DNA from: Eretmocerus hayati
Taxonomy: Eukaryota; Arthropoda; Insecta; Hymenoptera; Aphelinidae
NCBI GenBank assembly: GCA_029851415.1
Contig: CM056744.1
Location: 60,597,172 to 60,661,171 of the forward strand
Length of the DNA stretch: 64,000 nt
Direction of reading: 5' to 3'
The notes under the pieces are model-generated. The model was not told the origin of the DNA. It searched no databases and worked only from the letters and a program-made list of their open reading frames with translations. Positions 1-10,084 of this stretch are shown here, piece by piece. A program made the position numbers and the translations under genes. The number at the start of each line of letters is the position of its first letter. Positions within the stretch are counted from its first letter, which is position 1.

Positions 1-1272
1 AATAACGGAAATCGATACCAAGATCAAGCGGCGTCTCGTGAATCACGCTTTGAGTCACGCGATAATCGACGAGGGGAAAATTGGCGCGAGCGAGGCAACC
101 TACCAGGCCGAGAGGCAAGTAATGCCACGGGTCGCGATGTAAACAACTCTTTCGTCAACCATGACCGCCCGAGTAACGTCGGTTTTGATCGCCGCAACGA
201 CCCATCTGAGCGCAATCGTCATATACAAGAAAATCAAAACAGTGGACCCCCTACAAATGTACGAGACAACGCGCGGGCTCCACCAAACGATCGACAGCAT
301 GACGTACAATCACTCCAAACTTGCTCAGCTAGCGAATTCTTGATAACTCTCTGCTGGGATGTTTTGCCCGAGCCTGAAATCGATGATTCCAAAAACATTG
401 TCGATCGCGTTACATGCCCTCGTGTGATTGCGCGAGTAAATAATCGTGACGTATCGGTTTTGATTGATTCAGGTAGCGAGGTTACGTGCGTGTCAGAGAA
501 CTTTGCTAACGAGATCCGGAAAGACGTTGATTTGATGGAACTACCGGTGAGCAATGTAACAGTACACGGCGCCGTGATTGCAAAGCCTACGACGATCAAA
601 AAGCAGGCGCAGATATCGGTTGCGTTCAATGGGGAGGACGTTGATTTTACGTTTCTGATCGTGCCAGGCCTAACAGCTCCGATCATTGCTGGCATTGACT
701 TACAATACCAATTCGGTATGATTATTGATTTAGAGCAATTATGCATCAAATTTCATGGAAAATATTTACCCGCGGATCGCGTACGATTCCATCGTGGTTC
801 CACTCCTAATGCGATCACTTCTTGTCGAATGTCGATTGTTCGTGCGGATGACCAGACTGTAAGAAACGCCGAGAGTCTAGAGTGCGCAGAACGGCCGGTG
901 GTAGAAAATCTCACGCCACGAGAAGATGCATCGGATGCAATACCGTGGCTTGGGGGCGCGCATTCTGGGGAACGTCGAATTTTTGACGTTGATTGTGCAA
1001 CGACTTCGAGGCCAAGCCAAGGGGGCGCGTGTTCAGCAGACCGGCTGGCTATCCGACACATAGAACCGGACGTTGAGGATCATCATCCGTCGTGGGCTCA
1101 GATTAATGAGTATGTCGACGCAATTACAACGCTCACTTCGGGCCAGCGCGAGATAGTTAGAGAGATGCTTTGGAGGAATCGCCGCGTTTTTTCGACACTG
1201 CCCGGTCTTGCCTCTCATTATGAACATACTTTGCACCCTACGAGTGATGGAATTTTTCATAGAAAATCCTAA
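1..1272 (+). pseudogene. Gag tail and aspartic protease part of a gypsy-like polyprotein
   Basis: Frame 1 is open from the first base of the window to a TAA at 1270-1272. The first 110 or so codons are rich in Asn, Arg, Asp and Gln and look like a nucleocapsid-type tail. A retropepsin core follows: the active-site Asp-Ser-Gly-Ser lies at 466-477 after a hydrophobic strand, and a second conserved block containing Ala-Gly-Ile-Asp lies about 70 residues later. The segment continues towards RT. Because the same frame resumes directly after the TAA, that stop is read as a nonsense mutation inside one polyprotein rather than as a gene end. The true start lies outside the window. Protease identity rests on motif and position only. 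Confidence 0.8.
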
Positions 1273-2352
1273 CCGATCCCTTGGAAGCTGCGAGAGGCCG
1301 TCGATGCCGAGGTTGAGCGTATGTGGAGATTGGGGGTGATAGAGAGATCTGATAGTCCGTATCGTAGCCCTCTGCGGATCGTTGAGAAGAAAGATGGAAC
1401 CGTGCGAATTCGCTTGGACGCGCAGGACTTGAATGATGGCATAGAATCTGATAGTGAGACTCAGGAGGACATGGAAGATTTGCTGCAAGATACTGAAGGG
1501 GTGCGTTATTTCTCCACTACGGACTTTGTTTGCGGATATTGGCAGATTCCTCTTGCACAAGCGTCGCGGAAACTGACAGCCTTCGTTCACAACGGTGTAT
1601 GTTACCAGTTTACGCGAGATTGTTTCGGTATAAAAACGGCGGGTGCAGGTTTCATCAGAGGAGTCGGTACAGGGCTAGGCCCTCGGTTGATGAAAAAACT
1701 GCGTAAGCTGATTGACGATTTCTATCTCGGAACCAAGACTTTTGAAGAGCACGTCGAGATATTAGACGAATTATTCGGTTGTTTGATAGAATTGGGTTTC
1801 ACGTTAAGTCTCCTCAAATCACAACTCTTCCGAGAATCAGTAAAGTTTTTGGGTGTCATCATCGATCGGGAGGGGGTTAGCGTAGACCCGGAGAAAATTC
1901 AAGCAATACAAGTGTTTGTCCTTCCAAAAACGCGCAAACAGCTTCAAGAGTTCCTAGGGGTTTGCAACTTCTCGCGGCGCTTTGTTGCAAAACACTCGGA
2001 CTTTGTGGCCCCATTTCGCGATCTCTTGAAAGCTAACTCCACCTGGAAGTGGACTGATGAGCACACGCGCGCGTTCGCCCTCATGAAAGAGAACTTTTTG
2101 CGAGCGACCGTACTCCATCATTTCATGCCAGACACACCGTTCAAATTGCAGACAGACGCGAGCGACGTATGCGTTTGCGGAGTCTTATACCAGATCGATG
2201 ACCAAGATCAGCCACGAATTGTATCAATTGTAAGTCGCGTATTGACTCGATATGAATCTCATTATACCGTGACTCAGAAAGAATTGCTGGCGATCATATA
2301 TTCTCTGCTAAGACTGCGTCGATATCTCTTGCTTCAGAAATTCAGATCATAA
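1273..2352 (+). pseudogene. Reverse transcriptase and first half of RNase H (gypsy-like)
   Basis: This continues the protease frame after the nonsense codon. RT motifs appear in order: a Ser-Pro-Tyr-Arg-Ser-Pro-Leu segment before the first palm motif, Thr-Asp-Phe-Val-Cys-Gly-Tyr, and the catalytic box at about 1708-1719, which reads Leu-Ile-Asp-Asp where the family usually has Tyr or Phe before x-Asp-Asp. The connection segment with Phe-Leu-Gly-Val and the RNase H start Gln-Thr-Asp-Ala-Ser-Asp follow. RNase H then continues to a Lys-Glu-Leu-Leu-Ala motif, after which the frame is lost and a TAA occurs at 2350-2352. The altered box and the frameshift suggest an inactive copy. Confidence 0.88.
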
Positions 2353-2549
2353 CTGATCATAAAGCGTTGACATTTTTCATGAAAACGCCGTATCACAATG
2401 CGCGAATCACTAGATGGCTGCTCTTTGCGCAAGAGTATGACTTCACGATCGAACACTGCCGAGGTGTGGACAACGTCATCGCTGATTTTTTAGCCGCAAC
2501 GTGGCCGGTAGATCGTCTGAAGATCCACGCGACGACAGATATTTTTTAA
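2343..2549 (+). pseudogene. C-terminal RNase H segment in a shifted frame
   Basis: Frame 3 overlaps the end of the upstream frame and supplies the missing end of RNase H, including Thr-Asp-His-Lys-Ala-Leu and the later Asn-Val-Ile-Ala-Asp motif that usually marks the domain end. The overlap with the previous frame shows that a small indel near 2310-2345 broke the polyprotein. The frame ends at 2547-2549. The next 146 bp up to the integrase frame contain several stops and no recognisable domain. Confidence 0.75.
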
Positions 2550-2695
2550 ACGCCCTGTACCATCTGTGCGAATCGACGAATGACGGCCTAGAAAACGTGC
2601 CTTGCCACGAGATCACGAGGATCACCGTTCCGCGAGAGCTTATGGGCGAGTTTCGAAAGCTAGCGAGTGCCTAAATTCACGATAAGAACATTCGA

Positions 2696-3838
2696 TTGCT
2701 GCGTAAGAAGCAAGACACCGTCCTCGAGTTTCGCGAGATGAACGAAATCGTCTATTGTAGATCAAAGAGCGAGGATAGTTGGAGGGTTATGATTCCACGC
2801 CAATCGCTGCCTATGCTTCTCTCAACCGTTCATGAGCAGCTCGGGCACGCGGGTAGTTTCAAAATCTTTGAGTATATTCGTCGTTATTTTTATTGGCGAT
2901 ACATGCGGAGAGATGTCAAGTTGTTTGCGACAAGCTGTGACGTGTGTCAAAAGACGAAATACTTGAATTATAAAATGGAGGGATCGTATGAAATGGTGGG
3001 CGCGTTCGAACCAAATGAAACAATTGCAGTTGATTTTTACGGGCCTCTTCCCCGCTCAATAGCCGGTGTGCAGTATATTTTCGTCGCGATGGACGTGTTC
3101 TCAAAATTGACGACACTGTATGCGATCAAACGCGCTACGACTCCGGTCTGTGTCGCTAAACTCGAGTCGCACTACTTTGTGCAGGTCGGTAAACCTAAAC
3201 GGGTATAGGCTGCTGATGGATCACAGTTTGCGTCTCCGGTATGGCGGGCCTTTCTGGAGTCCCACGGTATCAAAGTTATACACTCGTCGGCCCGACATCC
3301 CCAATCAAACCCATCTGAAAGGGTGATGTGCGAATTAGACCGCATGTTCAGAACATATTGTGATGAGAAGCATACTTCGTGGGCACGGCATCTCCCATTC
3401 ATGCAGCAGTGCATACATTTTTCAACTCATCAAAGTACCGGGGCCGTGCCGTATGAATTGCATTATGGGGTCAGTGTGCAAGAAAGATTTCATGACTTGT
3501 TTCCTCTGCTAGACACTCGTCAACCTAATAGGCAGTTTCAGCTCGAGATGGCAAATGAAAACTTGCAACGCGCGTTTGAGAAACGGTGTAAGGCCCAGGG
3601 CGAAGGTAGTCGAATGTCGTTGAAAGTCGGTGATCTCGTTCTCTTACGGGTGCCTCACTTGTCAGACGCTTCACAGCATCAGATTCATAAATTCTTCCAT
3701 TTGTATCAAGAACCATTCAGAGTAGAACGCATCATTGGGAGTGACGCGTTTGTCTTGGCCGACCCCACGACCAATGCGGTCAAGGGTAGGTACAACAGAT
3801 ACCATTTGAAAATACACCACGAGCGTGCTGCTGGGTAA
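2696..3838 (+). pseudogene. Integrase (gypsy-like), one internal nonsense codon
   Basis: The frame is open from about 2663. It carries the integrase zinc-binding module, with His residues 46 and 51 and Cys residues 81 and 84 counted from the codon at 2696. The first catalytic Asp is near residue 113 in Ala-Val-Asp-Phe-Tyr-Gly. A TAG at 3206-3208 interrupts the frame, but the same frame goes on with Asp-Gly-Ser-Gln-Phe (second Asp) and, about 35 residues later, a Glu in a Pro-Ser-Glu-Arg context (third acid). The C-terminal part up to the TAA at 3836-3838 contains a chromatin-binding-like basic segment. All catalytic positions remain readable, so only the nonsense codon and upstream damage disable it. 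Confidence 0.85.
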
Positions 3839-4077
3839 TCGATCGGGCATCCGATTCCGATCGGAATGTTTAACTATGTATCTCCTCCACTTTCGACTTG
3901 CTGCAGCTGTTGTTGCATCAAAATAGTATATCTATGTGATTGACGAATGTATAAACTGAGTGCCAATAGGAATAAGAAGTGTAATGCTGTACGATTTTTA
4001 TGACAATTCTGTAATTTTGAAGGAAGGAGTGAATAAGAATTTTAAAGACTATGTTTTCAAAGTGTGTGCCACCCTTT

Positions 4078-4091
4078 GAGGAGGGGGCGAG
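4078..4091 (+). promoter_or_regulatory. Polypurine tract of the first gypsy-like element
   Basis: A purine run, GAGGAGGGGGCGAG with one C, abuts the LTR start TGTGACGG. This is the position and composition expected for the plus-strand primer of an LTR retrotransposon. Between the integrase stop and this tract (3839-4077) I see only AT-rich 3' untranslated sequence. Confidence 0.7.
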
Positions 4092-5140
4092 TGTGACGGA
4101 TATTGTGCGTGAGTGTGAATCTGGAAGTATACCTATTTAATACGTTTGAAACGTATATCCGAATATGTACTCAAGTGTAATGCATTTGCGGGCGTATAAG
4201 TTGATCGGGTGTCTTCGTGGATATTCGGCAGCCCACCTTCTGTTGGCTTGCCTCGTCCGTTGCTCCAAGTCGCGCTGAAGCTCACATTGCCGCGATCTGC
4301 CCCGGCGAGCGCTCACAAGACGAGAGCCCTTGCTCTCGTAACCGACGTGCAGTTCTCATACAAATTTGGACCCGTTCGCGGGGTAAGTGTGCTGGTGTGC
4401 GACAAGGCCGGATGTTCTTCGCAATGTACAAAATACTCATCCGCGTGTGTGTCAATTTGTAGTCCAGGATGCGGGAGAGTTGTGCACAAAATTGTAAGAG
4501 GTCATCACATCACGTGCGGTCACCACAAGGTCAGCCCTAGCGCAACCGCACCGAGACGATCGAGTCTCTGCATGGATTCGACATCGTCTGCGAGAGCCAC
4601 GCTCGACGTCCACCGGTCAACCTGGCTATCAGCGAGCACGTCGGCTCGCAGGCAACCGCGACCTCAGCTTCTCCGGGTGAGCTGTGACCAGTCGTCAACG
4701 AGTTCGTCTCGCCCGGTCATTGACCACGACATCGTCTCTGCGAAAGCACCAGGTGGTTTCGATGTATGTAAATTGACTCTGTGATTGACCCAGTATAACG
4801 AGCTTATGAGTGTGTGAACGCGTATTGAAACTTAGAAGAAATTGATGACTCGGCCGCTATAGGCAGCGACTTCTGCCATAGTGATCGGCCTTGCCGGTAT
4901 TGTGCCACCGCAGTTCCTCGCCTTTCGGCAAAATCAGGTCCATGACCTGCATGCTTTGTGTAAATTTGTATTGAATCGTTGTAGCGCATCCGAACGACTG
5001 TATATCTGTGTGTATGACAGTGTGTACTAAAATTATTCTTGACTTCGCAGATTGGCAGTAATACAATTATCAAAGTGATGAATCGATGAATTTGTATTAT
5101 GATTTTTACTGAATAAATGTGATCTATTATCTAACCAATT
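4092..5140 (+). repeat. 3' LTR of the first gypsy-like element (right end approximate)
   Basis: The repeat starts with TGTGACGG directly after the polypurine tract. An AATAAA signal at 5112-5117 fits the R/U5 part of an LTR. Open frames inside it (for example 4209-4784) have no recognisable domain and are taken as chance. The right border is a guess, placed shortly after the polyadenylation signal. Just beyond, at 5270-5313, an ACCAATAGA/TCTATTGGT inverted pair is present without an obvious role. Confidence 0.6.
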
Positions 5141-5703
5141 TCTCGATGAGCCTGATCCAAAAATCCAGATCCCAACCCACACAAAATATGGACAGAAGTC
5201 TAATAGAGTCTTTACAGGGATGAAGAGAAACCGTTGACGAAAAAACATAGAATTTATTCCTATGTTCTTACCAATAGACTAGAATTTCAGAATTATAATC
5301 TATTGGTCTACACCGATAGTCACATTTCGCCGTGAGAAAGCATTCTGCTAATATCATCTAGCAGCGTACATATATATATGTGTGTGTGATATATAAGGCT
5401 CTCGAAGACTCGGTGGCCTTATGGCCGCAACCACGTCCCCTGGCCACTGGAGAGTTGGTTGGAAGCAGTCAAGGGGGTGGTCGTGTCTAGGCAAAATTGA
5501 GGATTGGTACGCAGCTGCATTCAGATGTTCTCGATGGAGAGGCCCGCTCGCCACGCGTACGTTCTTGCCTCCGCGACCATAGGAGGGGGAATGGGTTTTC
5601 AGGTTGTTCTTCTTAACGCATCGATGTATTGTCCCCATATAGACCTGTTTCGTGCTTGTGCTGTCTACTCACTTCTGTTACGGCCTACTCCCGCCAGGTC
5701 TTC

Positions 5704-6337
5704 TCATACCTTATCATTCCATCGTATCCGAGGTCGACCCGGTGATCTTGGGACATGACTTTCCATGACTTCGCGAGCCATTCTACCCTCTCCCATCCTT
5801 GCTACGTGTCCCGCCCACCTGTCTCGTTGAATTTTGATCATTTGTACTATTCGCGGAGTCTGGTACAGTCTGTCGAGTTCATTGTTGTGTAGTCTCCTGA
5901 AGCGACCTGTTCTCGTGTCTAGTTTCATTCCGAAAATACTTCTCAGGATTCTATTCTCGAAGGAGGCGAGTTTGCACATTTGCCCATGTTTCACACCCGT
6001 ATAAAACCACCGGCCGGACCATGCTTTTGTAGAAGGTGAGCTTTGACTCGCGTGTCAGTAGTTCATTTCGCAGTAATTTTCGGATAGAGTTGTAGCTCTT
6101 GGAACCCGCGTTGATTCTATTGGCGATTTCTTCGTTGATGTCGTTATTCTTATTGATTATCGCACCGGGATATTTGAAGTTTGGTACGGCTTCAAACGAG
6201 AAGTTTCCGGCCTGTAAAAATTCAGTGTCGTGTATGTCTGGGTTCCCGTCTGGTCCCATGTATATGGTTTTGTCTTCGCTAACTTCCAATTCGACCTCTT
6301 TCGCTCCCTCGATGATGATCTCAGCGTTACGTGTCAC
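5704..6337 (-). pseudogene. LINE RT thumb and C-terminal region in two overlapping frames
   Basis: The first frame (6337 to 5951) has the LINE motif Phe-Lys-Tyr-x-Gly-Ala-Ile-Ile, then Leu-Tyr-Gly-Cys-Glu-Thr-Trp. The second frame (5994 to 5704) overlaps it and carries Gly-Met-Lys-Leu-Asp, Asp-Arg-Trp-Ala-Gly-His-Val-Ala-Arg-Met and Gly-Arg-Pro-Arg-x-Arg-Trp. Their overlap marks a frameshift near 5960-5990. The sequence from 5340 to 5700 on this strand is probably the 3' untranslated region, and its small open frames look spurious. Confidence 0.8.
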
Positions 6338-6339
6338 GG

Positions 6340-6684
6340 CTTCTTTACTATCCCCGATAACGTCCAGGTTGTCTGCGTACCCTAGGACCTGGATAGGCTT
6401 TGCCCGGTCCTCGCTGTCCCTTTCGTCCCCTCCAGTGTAGCTTCTATCATTCTCATTAGCTTACTCGGTATACCTAAAAATTTGAGAATGAAGTACATTT
6501 TGGATCTGTCGACAGAATCGTACGCCTTCTTGAAATCGATGAATGAGTGGTGCACTGGTTCTCCCACCTCCCACTTTTTCTCTCGGATCTGTCGTATCGT
6601 GAAGATTTGTTCTGTTGTTGATCTGTTTTGTCGAAAGCCTGCCTGGTAGTCCCCTGCTATTGAGTTGACGTACTGAGTAAGCAT
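6340..6684 (-). pseudogene. LINE reverse transcriptase core with altered YADD box
   Basis: The frame shows Gln-Ala-Gly-Phe-Arg-Gln-Asn-Arg-Ser-Thr (RT motif 2a region) and Phe-Ile-Asp-Phe-Lys-Lys-Ala-Tyr-Asp-Ser-Val (first catalytic Asp). Part of the palm seems deleted after residue 85 or so. The catalytic box at 6368-6379 reads Tyr-Ala-Asp-Asn instead of Tyr-Ala-Asp-Asp, just outside the longest open frame. The missing Asp and the deletion indicate an inactive RT. Confidence 0.8.
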
Positions 6685-6832
6685 TGTTATGAGAATATTT
6701 GACAGAATTTTATAGCACGTGATGAGGAGTGAGTTGCCGGGTAGTTGTTACAGTTTCTTTTATCGCCTCTTTTGAAGAGAGGGATTATGATCAGGTTTTT
6801 CCACTCTTTTGGGATTTTTTCTTCCTCCCAGA

Positions 6833-7327
6833 TCAGTTGAATGAGTACGTGTACTTGGGTTGCAAGCCGGATGCCTCCGTGCTTGAAGAGTTCTGCAGGG
6901 ATGGAGTCGATTCCGACGCCTTGTTATTTTTCAGTCGAGGGATCGCATTCCTTACTTCTGCTAGAGATGGGGCTAGCGGTTTTACCGTGTAGACTTTGGC
7001 ATGGTTCTCGATTCGGCTACGGTTAACGTTCAGGAGTCGGTCAAAATATTTTCTCCATTGCTCAAGGATTTCCGAATCATTTGTGAGTAGTTCTCCCGCG
7101 TCGTTCTTTATGCCTTTTGTGCCCGATTTCCGAGGGTTTCTCAAAATATCTAGTCCCAGAAAATCTAGCCGCGTGTTTCTCTTCTTGAGGTGTTTCTGGA
7201 TTCTCGCGATTTTTCTCTTGAGATGGCCTCGCTTTTTCTGTTTGATTTCTCTATGTGTTATTGAAGGTTGGACGTGTAGTATAATCGTGTGATATTCAGT
7301 TTTATTGAAATGTGAGAATAATGTCAA
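6833..7327 (-). pseudogene. LINE pre-RT linker, start of RT
   Basis: The 164-codon minus-strand frame has a Lys/Arg-rich helical stretch, then an Asp-x-Glu-Ile-Leu-Glu-Gln-Trp-type segment and Leu-Lys-Asn-Asn-Lys-Ala. Both are standard landmarks between the endonuclease and RT of RTE/Jockey-type LINEs. The Pro-Gly-Ile/Asp-Gly-Ile part expected next is degraded. It is the most 5' surviving part of this copy, and the 5' truncation point lies close to 7330. Confidence 0.7.
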
Positions 7328-8098
7328 ATTGATCCTTCAACTTACAAATGAAATCATAAACGATGGGAAAATTAGCCGTCCCTTCCCTTTTGTGTCATTT
7401 CATTCCAGATGAGGAATAGAACGGCCAACAAAATTCGAGTCCCATTACAAAAATTCAGTGAAATAATTCGAATAAGCAAAGATGATATTGCATCTTTAAA
7501 AAATTCAATTTTCTTCAAGAATATTCCCGACAATCGAGGGGGTGGGTGGAAGAAGGGCCTAAGTCAAAAATGGTCATTTCGATAAAAACGATAAAAACCA
7601 ACTGTATCTGGCCTGTAGCATAATTCGATGCGCATACCTGGCTCATTTCAAAGGTTTTGACATCCTCAAAACAACGGCACAGGTATTGAAAGGTAGATGC
7701 CGATTTGGAGAGGAATACAGCCATTTGAAAAGATGCAGTTAGGCCCTTTCTCCTAATACTGAGTGAATCTTTGGATTAGTCGCTCCACTAGATACGATGC
7801 GAAATCGAATTCAATGATCTCCAAATTTTTTCAACATGTCTATGGGTATGTCACACAAGATATCCGATTGCGATATAATGTCTCATTGCATGTTAGTCGA
7901 CTCTGCGCGTGAATGATGGCTCTATTGGAAGTGTGAGACTGAGGTCACTCAATATTCATCTAGCAAGCATGAAGATACTTTTCTTGAAGGACAAAGAACA
8001 TGATTTGATAGCCGGAATTGATAGAAAAGCGATATTGAGGTCATGAGTATTTTTTTTAAAAATTTTTCGAAAAAAATAGACCCTTTCTGTCGATACCC

Positions 8099-8330
8099 CA
8101 CCCCTTAGGCCCTTTTTCCCGATAGTGGATATCGATAGTGGAGTTAGGCCCTTTTGAACGAGTTCCTCCTGCAACTTAGGCCCTTTTCACCAATACTGTT
8201 GCACTTAGGCCCTTTTTACCAATACTGATGCACTTAGGCCCTTTCCGCCAATACTCTTACACTTAGGCCCTTGTCAATTAGGCCCTTTTCACAAATATTC
8301 TTGCACGTATGCCCTCTTCTCAATACTGGC
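8099..8330 (+). repeat. 29-bp-period array built on TTAGGCCCTTTT
   Basis: TTAGG starts at 8176, 8205, 8234 and 8263, an exact 29-bp period, with a further copy at 8278 and looser copies at 8105, 8146 and 8308. The spacer between motifs reads roughly CAATACTGTTGCAC. The array belongs to the inverted-repeat element and may be a set of transposase binding sites. Confidence 0.75.
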
Positions 8331-9109
8331 AGAAAGGCTCTTCCGGAAAATCATCGCGGCATTGATGGCACTTTCTCTGTGATAGGAGGACACCTTCATA
8401 TACTCACTTATGTACTGAGATTCTGTTCCCAAATTAGTTTCTCTTGAAGATTCTCATTGTTCCGATGATTCAATCGTTGTTGGAAGTATTCCTCATGGTT
8501 TGCTCAAGATGTTTTTCTTCGTTCTCTCGGATGTAAATTTTGTGAATGTGATGATGCGTGGGTCTCACGCATTAACATTCATCATCTGGAATGATGCATC
8601 AATTAAGCACTTTTGGGACTCGTTCTTGAGTACGAAGTTCTCCGCGGAAAAAATCGGAGGCATGTGTTAGACGTAAAATCGTCTCAAGTTTCGAAATTTA
8701 TAATGCAAAATCCTATTGGAGGGGACTCTGAAGAGCAATTTTTTGCAGATAAACAAGATTTTTCATTCGAAATCGTGTTTAGAGGCCATTCTGGTCCCCA
8801 AAATCGTTAGATATGGCTGTAGAGAATGAAAAAAAACGTGTCATTGGGATTTGAAATACGGTAATACGGGCCAGGAAAAGTATGAATGGCGAATCTGGGC
8901 CCAAGATATCGACCGAAACAGAAAAAGTTGTTGAATCGCCTTTCTATCGTCATGAAACGTCTCAACCCTTTTGATCTGGATTCCGAGTATCGAGTAACTT
9001 TTGTAAAAATATCATAAGACATGTCTCCGACGTAAAACTGTCCGTTCTTTCAGATTCCGTGCCCAAAACTTGGCTTGGCTGACATTCGAAACGACAAAAT
9101 TGACATAAT

Positions 9110-9490
9110 CGACAAAAGGTCCTAACTTCCATCATTCAATCGATAAAAGGGCCTAACTCTCGCCATTCGATCGACAAAAGGGCCTAACTTTCATAATATG
9201 ATCGACAAAAAGGCCTAATGATGATTAGGTCTATTTATCAAATACATAAAAAGGCCTAATGCTACTTGGGCTCTTTTATCGATTAAGTAAAAGGGCCTTA
9301 GTCGACTTAGGCCTTCTTATAGATTACGTAAAAGGGCCTTAGGCAACTTAGGCCTTTTTCCGATTCCATGGAGTTTTCAAAGCTTATGAAGAAAAAAGTT
9401 TCTTGGGGTGATAGATCATGGTTCGAAGGCTCAAAAGAGCGAGAGGCCGGAAGAAAGGCCTAAGTCGACATAGGCCCTTCTTCCACCCAC
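9110..9490 (-). repeat. Opposite-strand array of the AAAAGGGCCTAA motif
   Basis: GGGCCTAAC-type motifs, the reverse complement of the motif in the left array, occur about every 30 bp from 9117 to 9220. Both orientations then alternate to 9480, with spacers such as ATTCGATCGACA. The mirrored subterminal arrays make the element strongly foldback-like. Confidence 0.7.
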
Positions 9491-9495
9491 CCCTC

Positions 9496-10084
9496 AATTT
9501 CAAATTGACTGTAAGAAACATCACTCTTCTTTCGTATGCAAATCAAGGCCATGATGATAGGACAGGTTCGCTTTAAGATATCAGATAATCCTGCAAAATT
9601 TGAAAAATGACATTATAGTGAGGAATTTAAATTTCAAAATGACGTGACAAAAACAAACAAAGAATCCAATACTTGACTATCGCCTGCGGAAGGGTCCTTC
9701 ACAAAAGTGCTGAGGTAATTCCAAGTATTAGGTGTTCTTATTAGCTGACAGACGGATCCCAATTAGAGGATGTTCTCAATATCCAAAGTACAAATACAAT
9801 TCCAAGTGAATAGAGCTGGGGGAGCCAGTCATTGTCTCCCTATTCGTATATATACATTACAATTATATTTACATGTCATTCGGTGGAGAATTTGGTCAAG
9901 GCCATATTCAGTCTTACAATTTATCACAGATATAATACGTCATGGACACATGTTCCAGTAATGTACAATATGCACAATAATATATAGTAGTTACACTAAC
10001 ACAAGAGAACGGGAAATATAAATCGAAAAATCCACACATTTTATAAAATTCATCAATTTCCGTTAAGAACGGGTTACTGGGGAC
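9496..10084. other. Intergenic AT-rich sequence, nothing recognised
   Basis: I see no domain, repeat array or structural RNA. Part of it may be the 3' untranslated region of the minus-strand LINE to the right, but no tail repeat marks its end. Confidence 0.4.

Larger units (their letters stand above)
1..5140 (+). mobile_element. Ty3/gypsy-like LTR retrotransposon, 5' end outside the window
   Basis: Protease, reverse transcriptase, RNase H and integrase remnants follow each other in Ty3/gypsy order, then a polypurine tract and an LTR that begins TGTGACGG. No env frame is present between integrase and LTR. The coding part has at least two nonsense codons and one frameshift, so the copy is dead. 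The 5' LTR and most of gag lie left of the window, so the LTR pair and target duplication cannot be checked here. The right end of the LTR is estimated, not seen. Confidence 0.85.
5340..7330 (-). mobile_element. 5'-truncated RTE-like LINE
   Basis: Read on the minus strand, the order is: linker before RT, RT palm and fingers, connection, then a C-terminal module with Trp-Ala-Gly-His-Val-Ala-Arg-Met. That last module is common in RTE-type and related LINEs. The endonuclease is absent, which is typical of 5' truncation during target-primed reverse transcription. The 3' end lies near 5340-5400, where a short (TA)n(TG)n run sits. Frames are broken at least three times. The clade assignment is an inference from motif style. 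Confidence 0.8.
7536..9495. mobile_element. Non-coding DNA element with terminal inverted repeats and TTAGGCCCTTTT arrays
   Basis: The left end starts GAGGGGGTGGGTGGAAGAAG and continues GGCCTAAGTC. The right end, read in reverse complement, starts GAGGGGTGGGTGGAAGAAG and continues GGCCTATGTC, so about 30 bp match with one indel and one substitution. Inside, many copies of a TTAGGCCCTTTT motif occur on the plus strand near the left-centre and on the minus strand near the right end. The open frames in it have no recognisable domain. No clear target duplication was found: the left flank reads ACAATC and the right flank AATTTC. It looks like a non-autonomous DNA transposon of about 1.96 kb, family unknown. 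Confidence 0.7.

Noticed and set aside
4209..4784. 191-codon frame as a gene downstream of the first gypsy element
   Set aside because: It lies inside the LTR, starts without good context and shows no domain.
8099..8330. TTAGGC repeats as telomeric sequence
   Set aside because: TTAGGC is only part of a longer TTAGGCCCTTTT motif spaced 29 bp apart inside an inverted-repeat element, not a head-to-tail hexamer or TTAGG array.
8099..8330. CRISPR-like spacing of regular repeats
   Set aside because: The spacers are nearly identical, there are no cas genes, and the setting is eukaryotic transposons.
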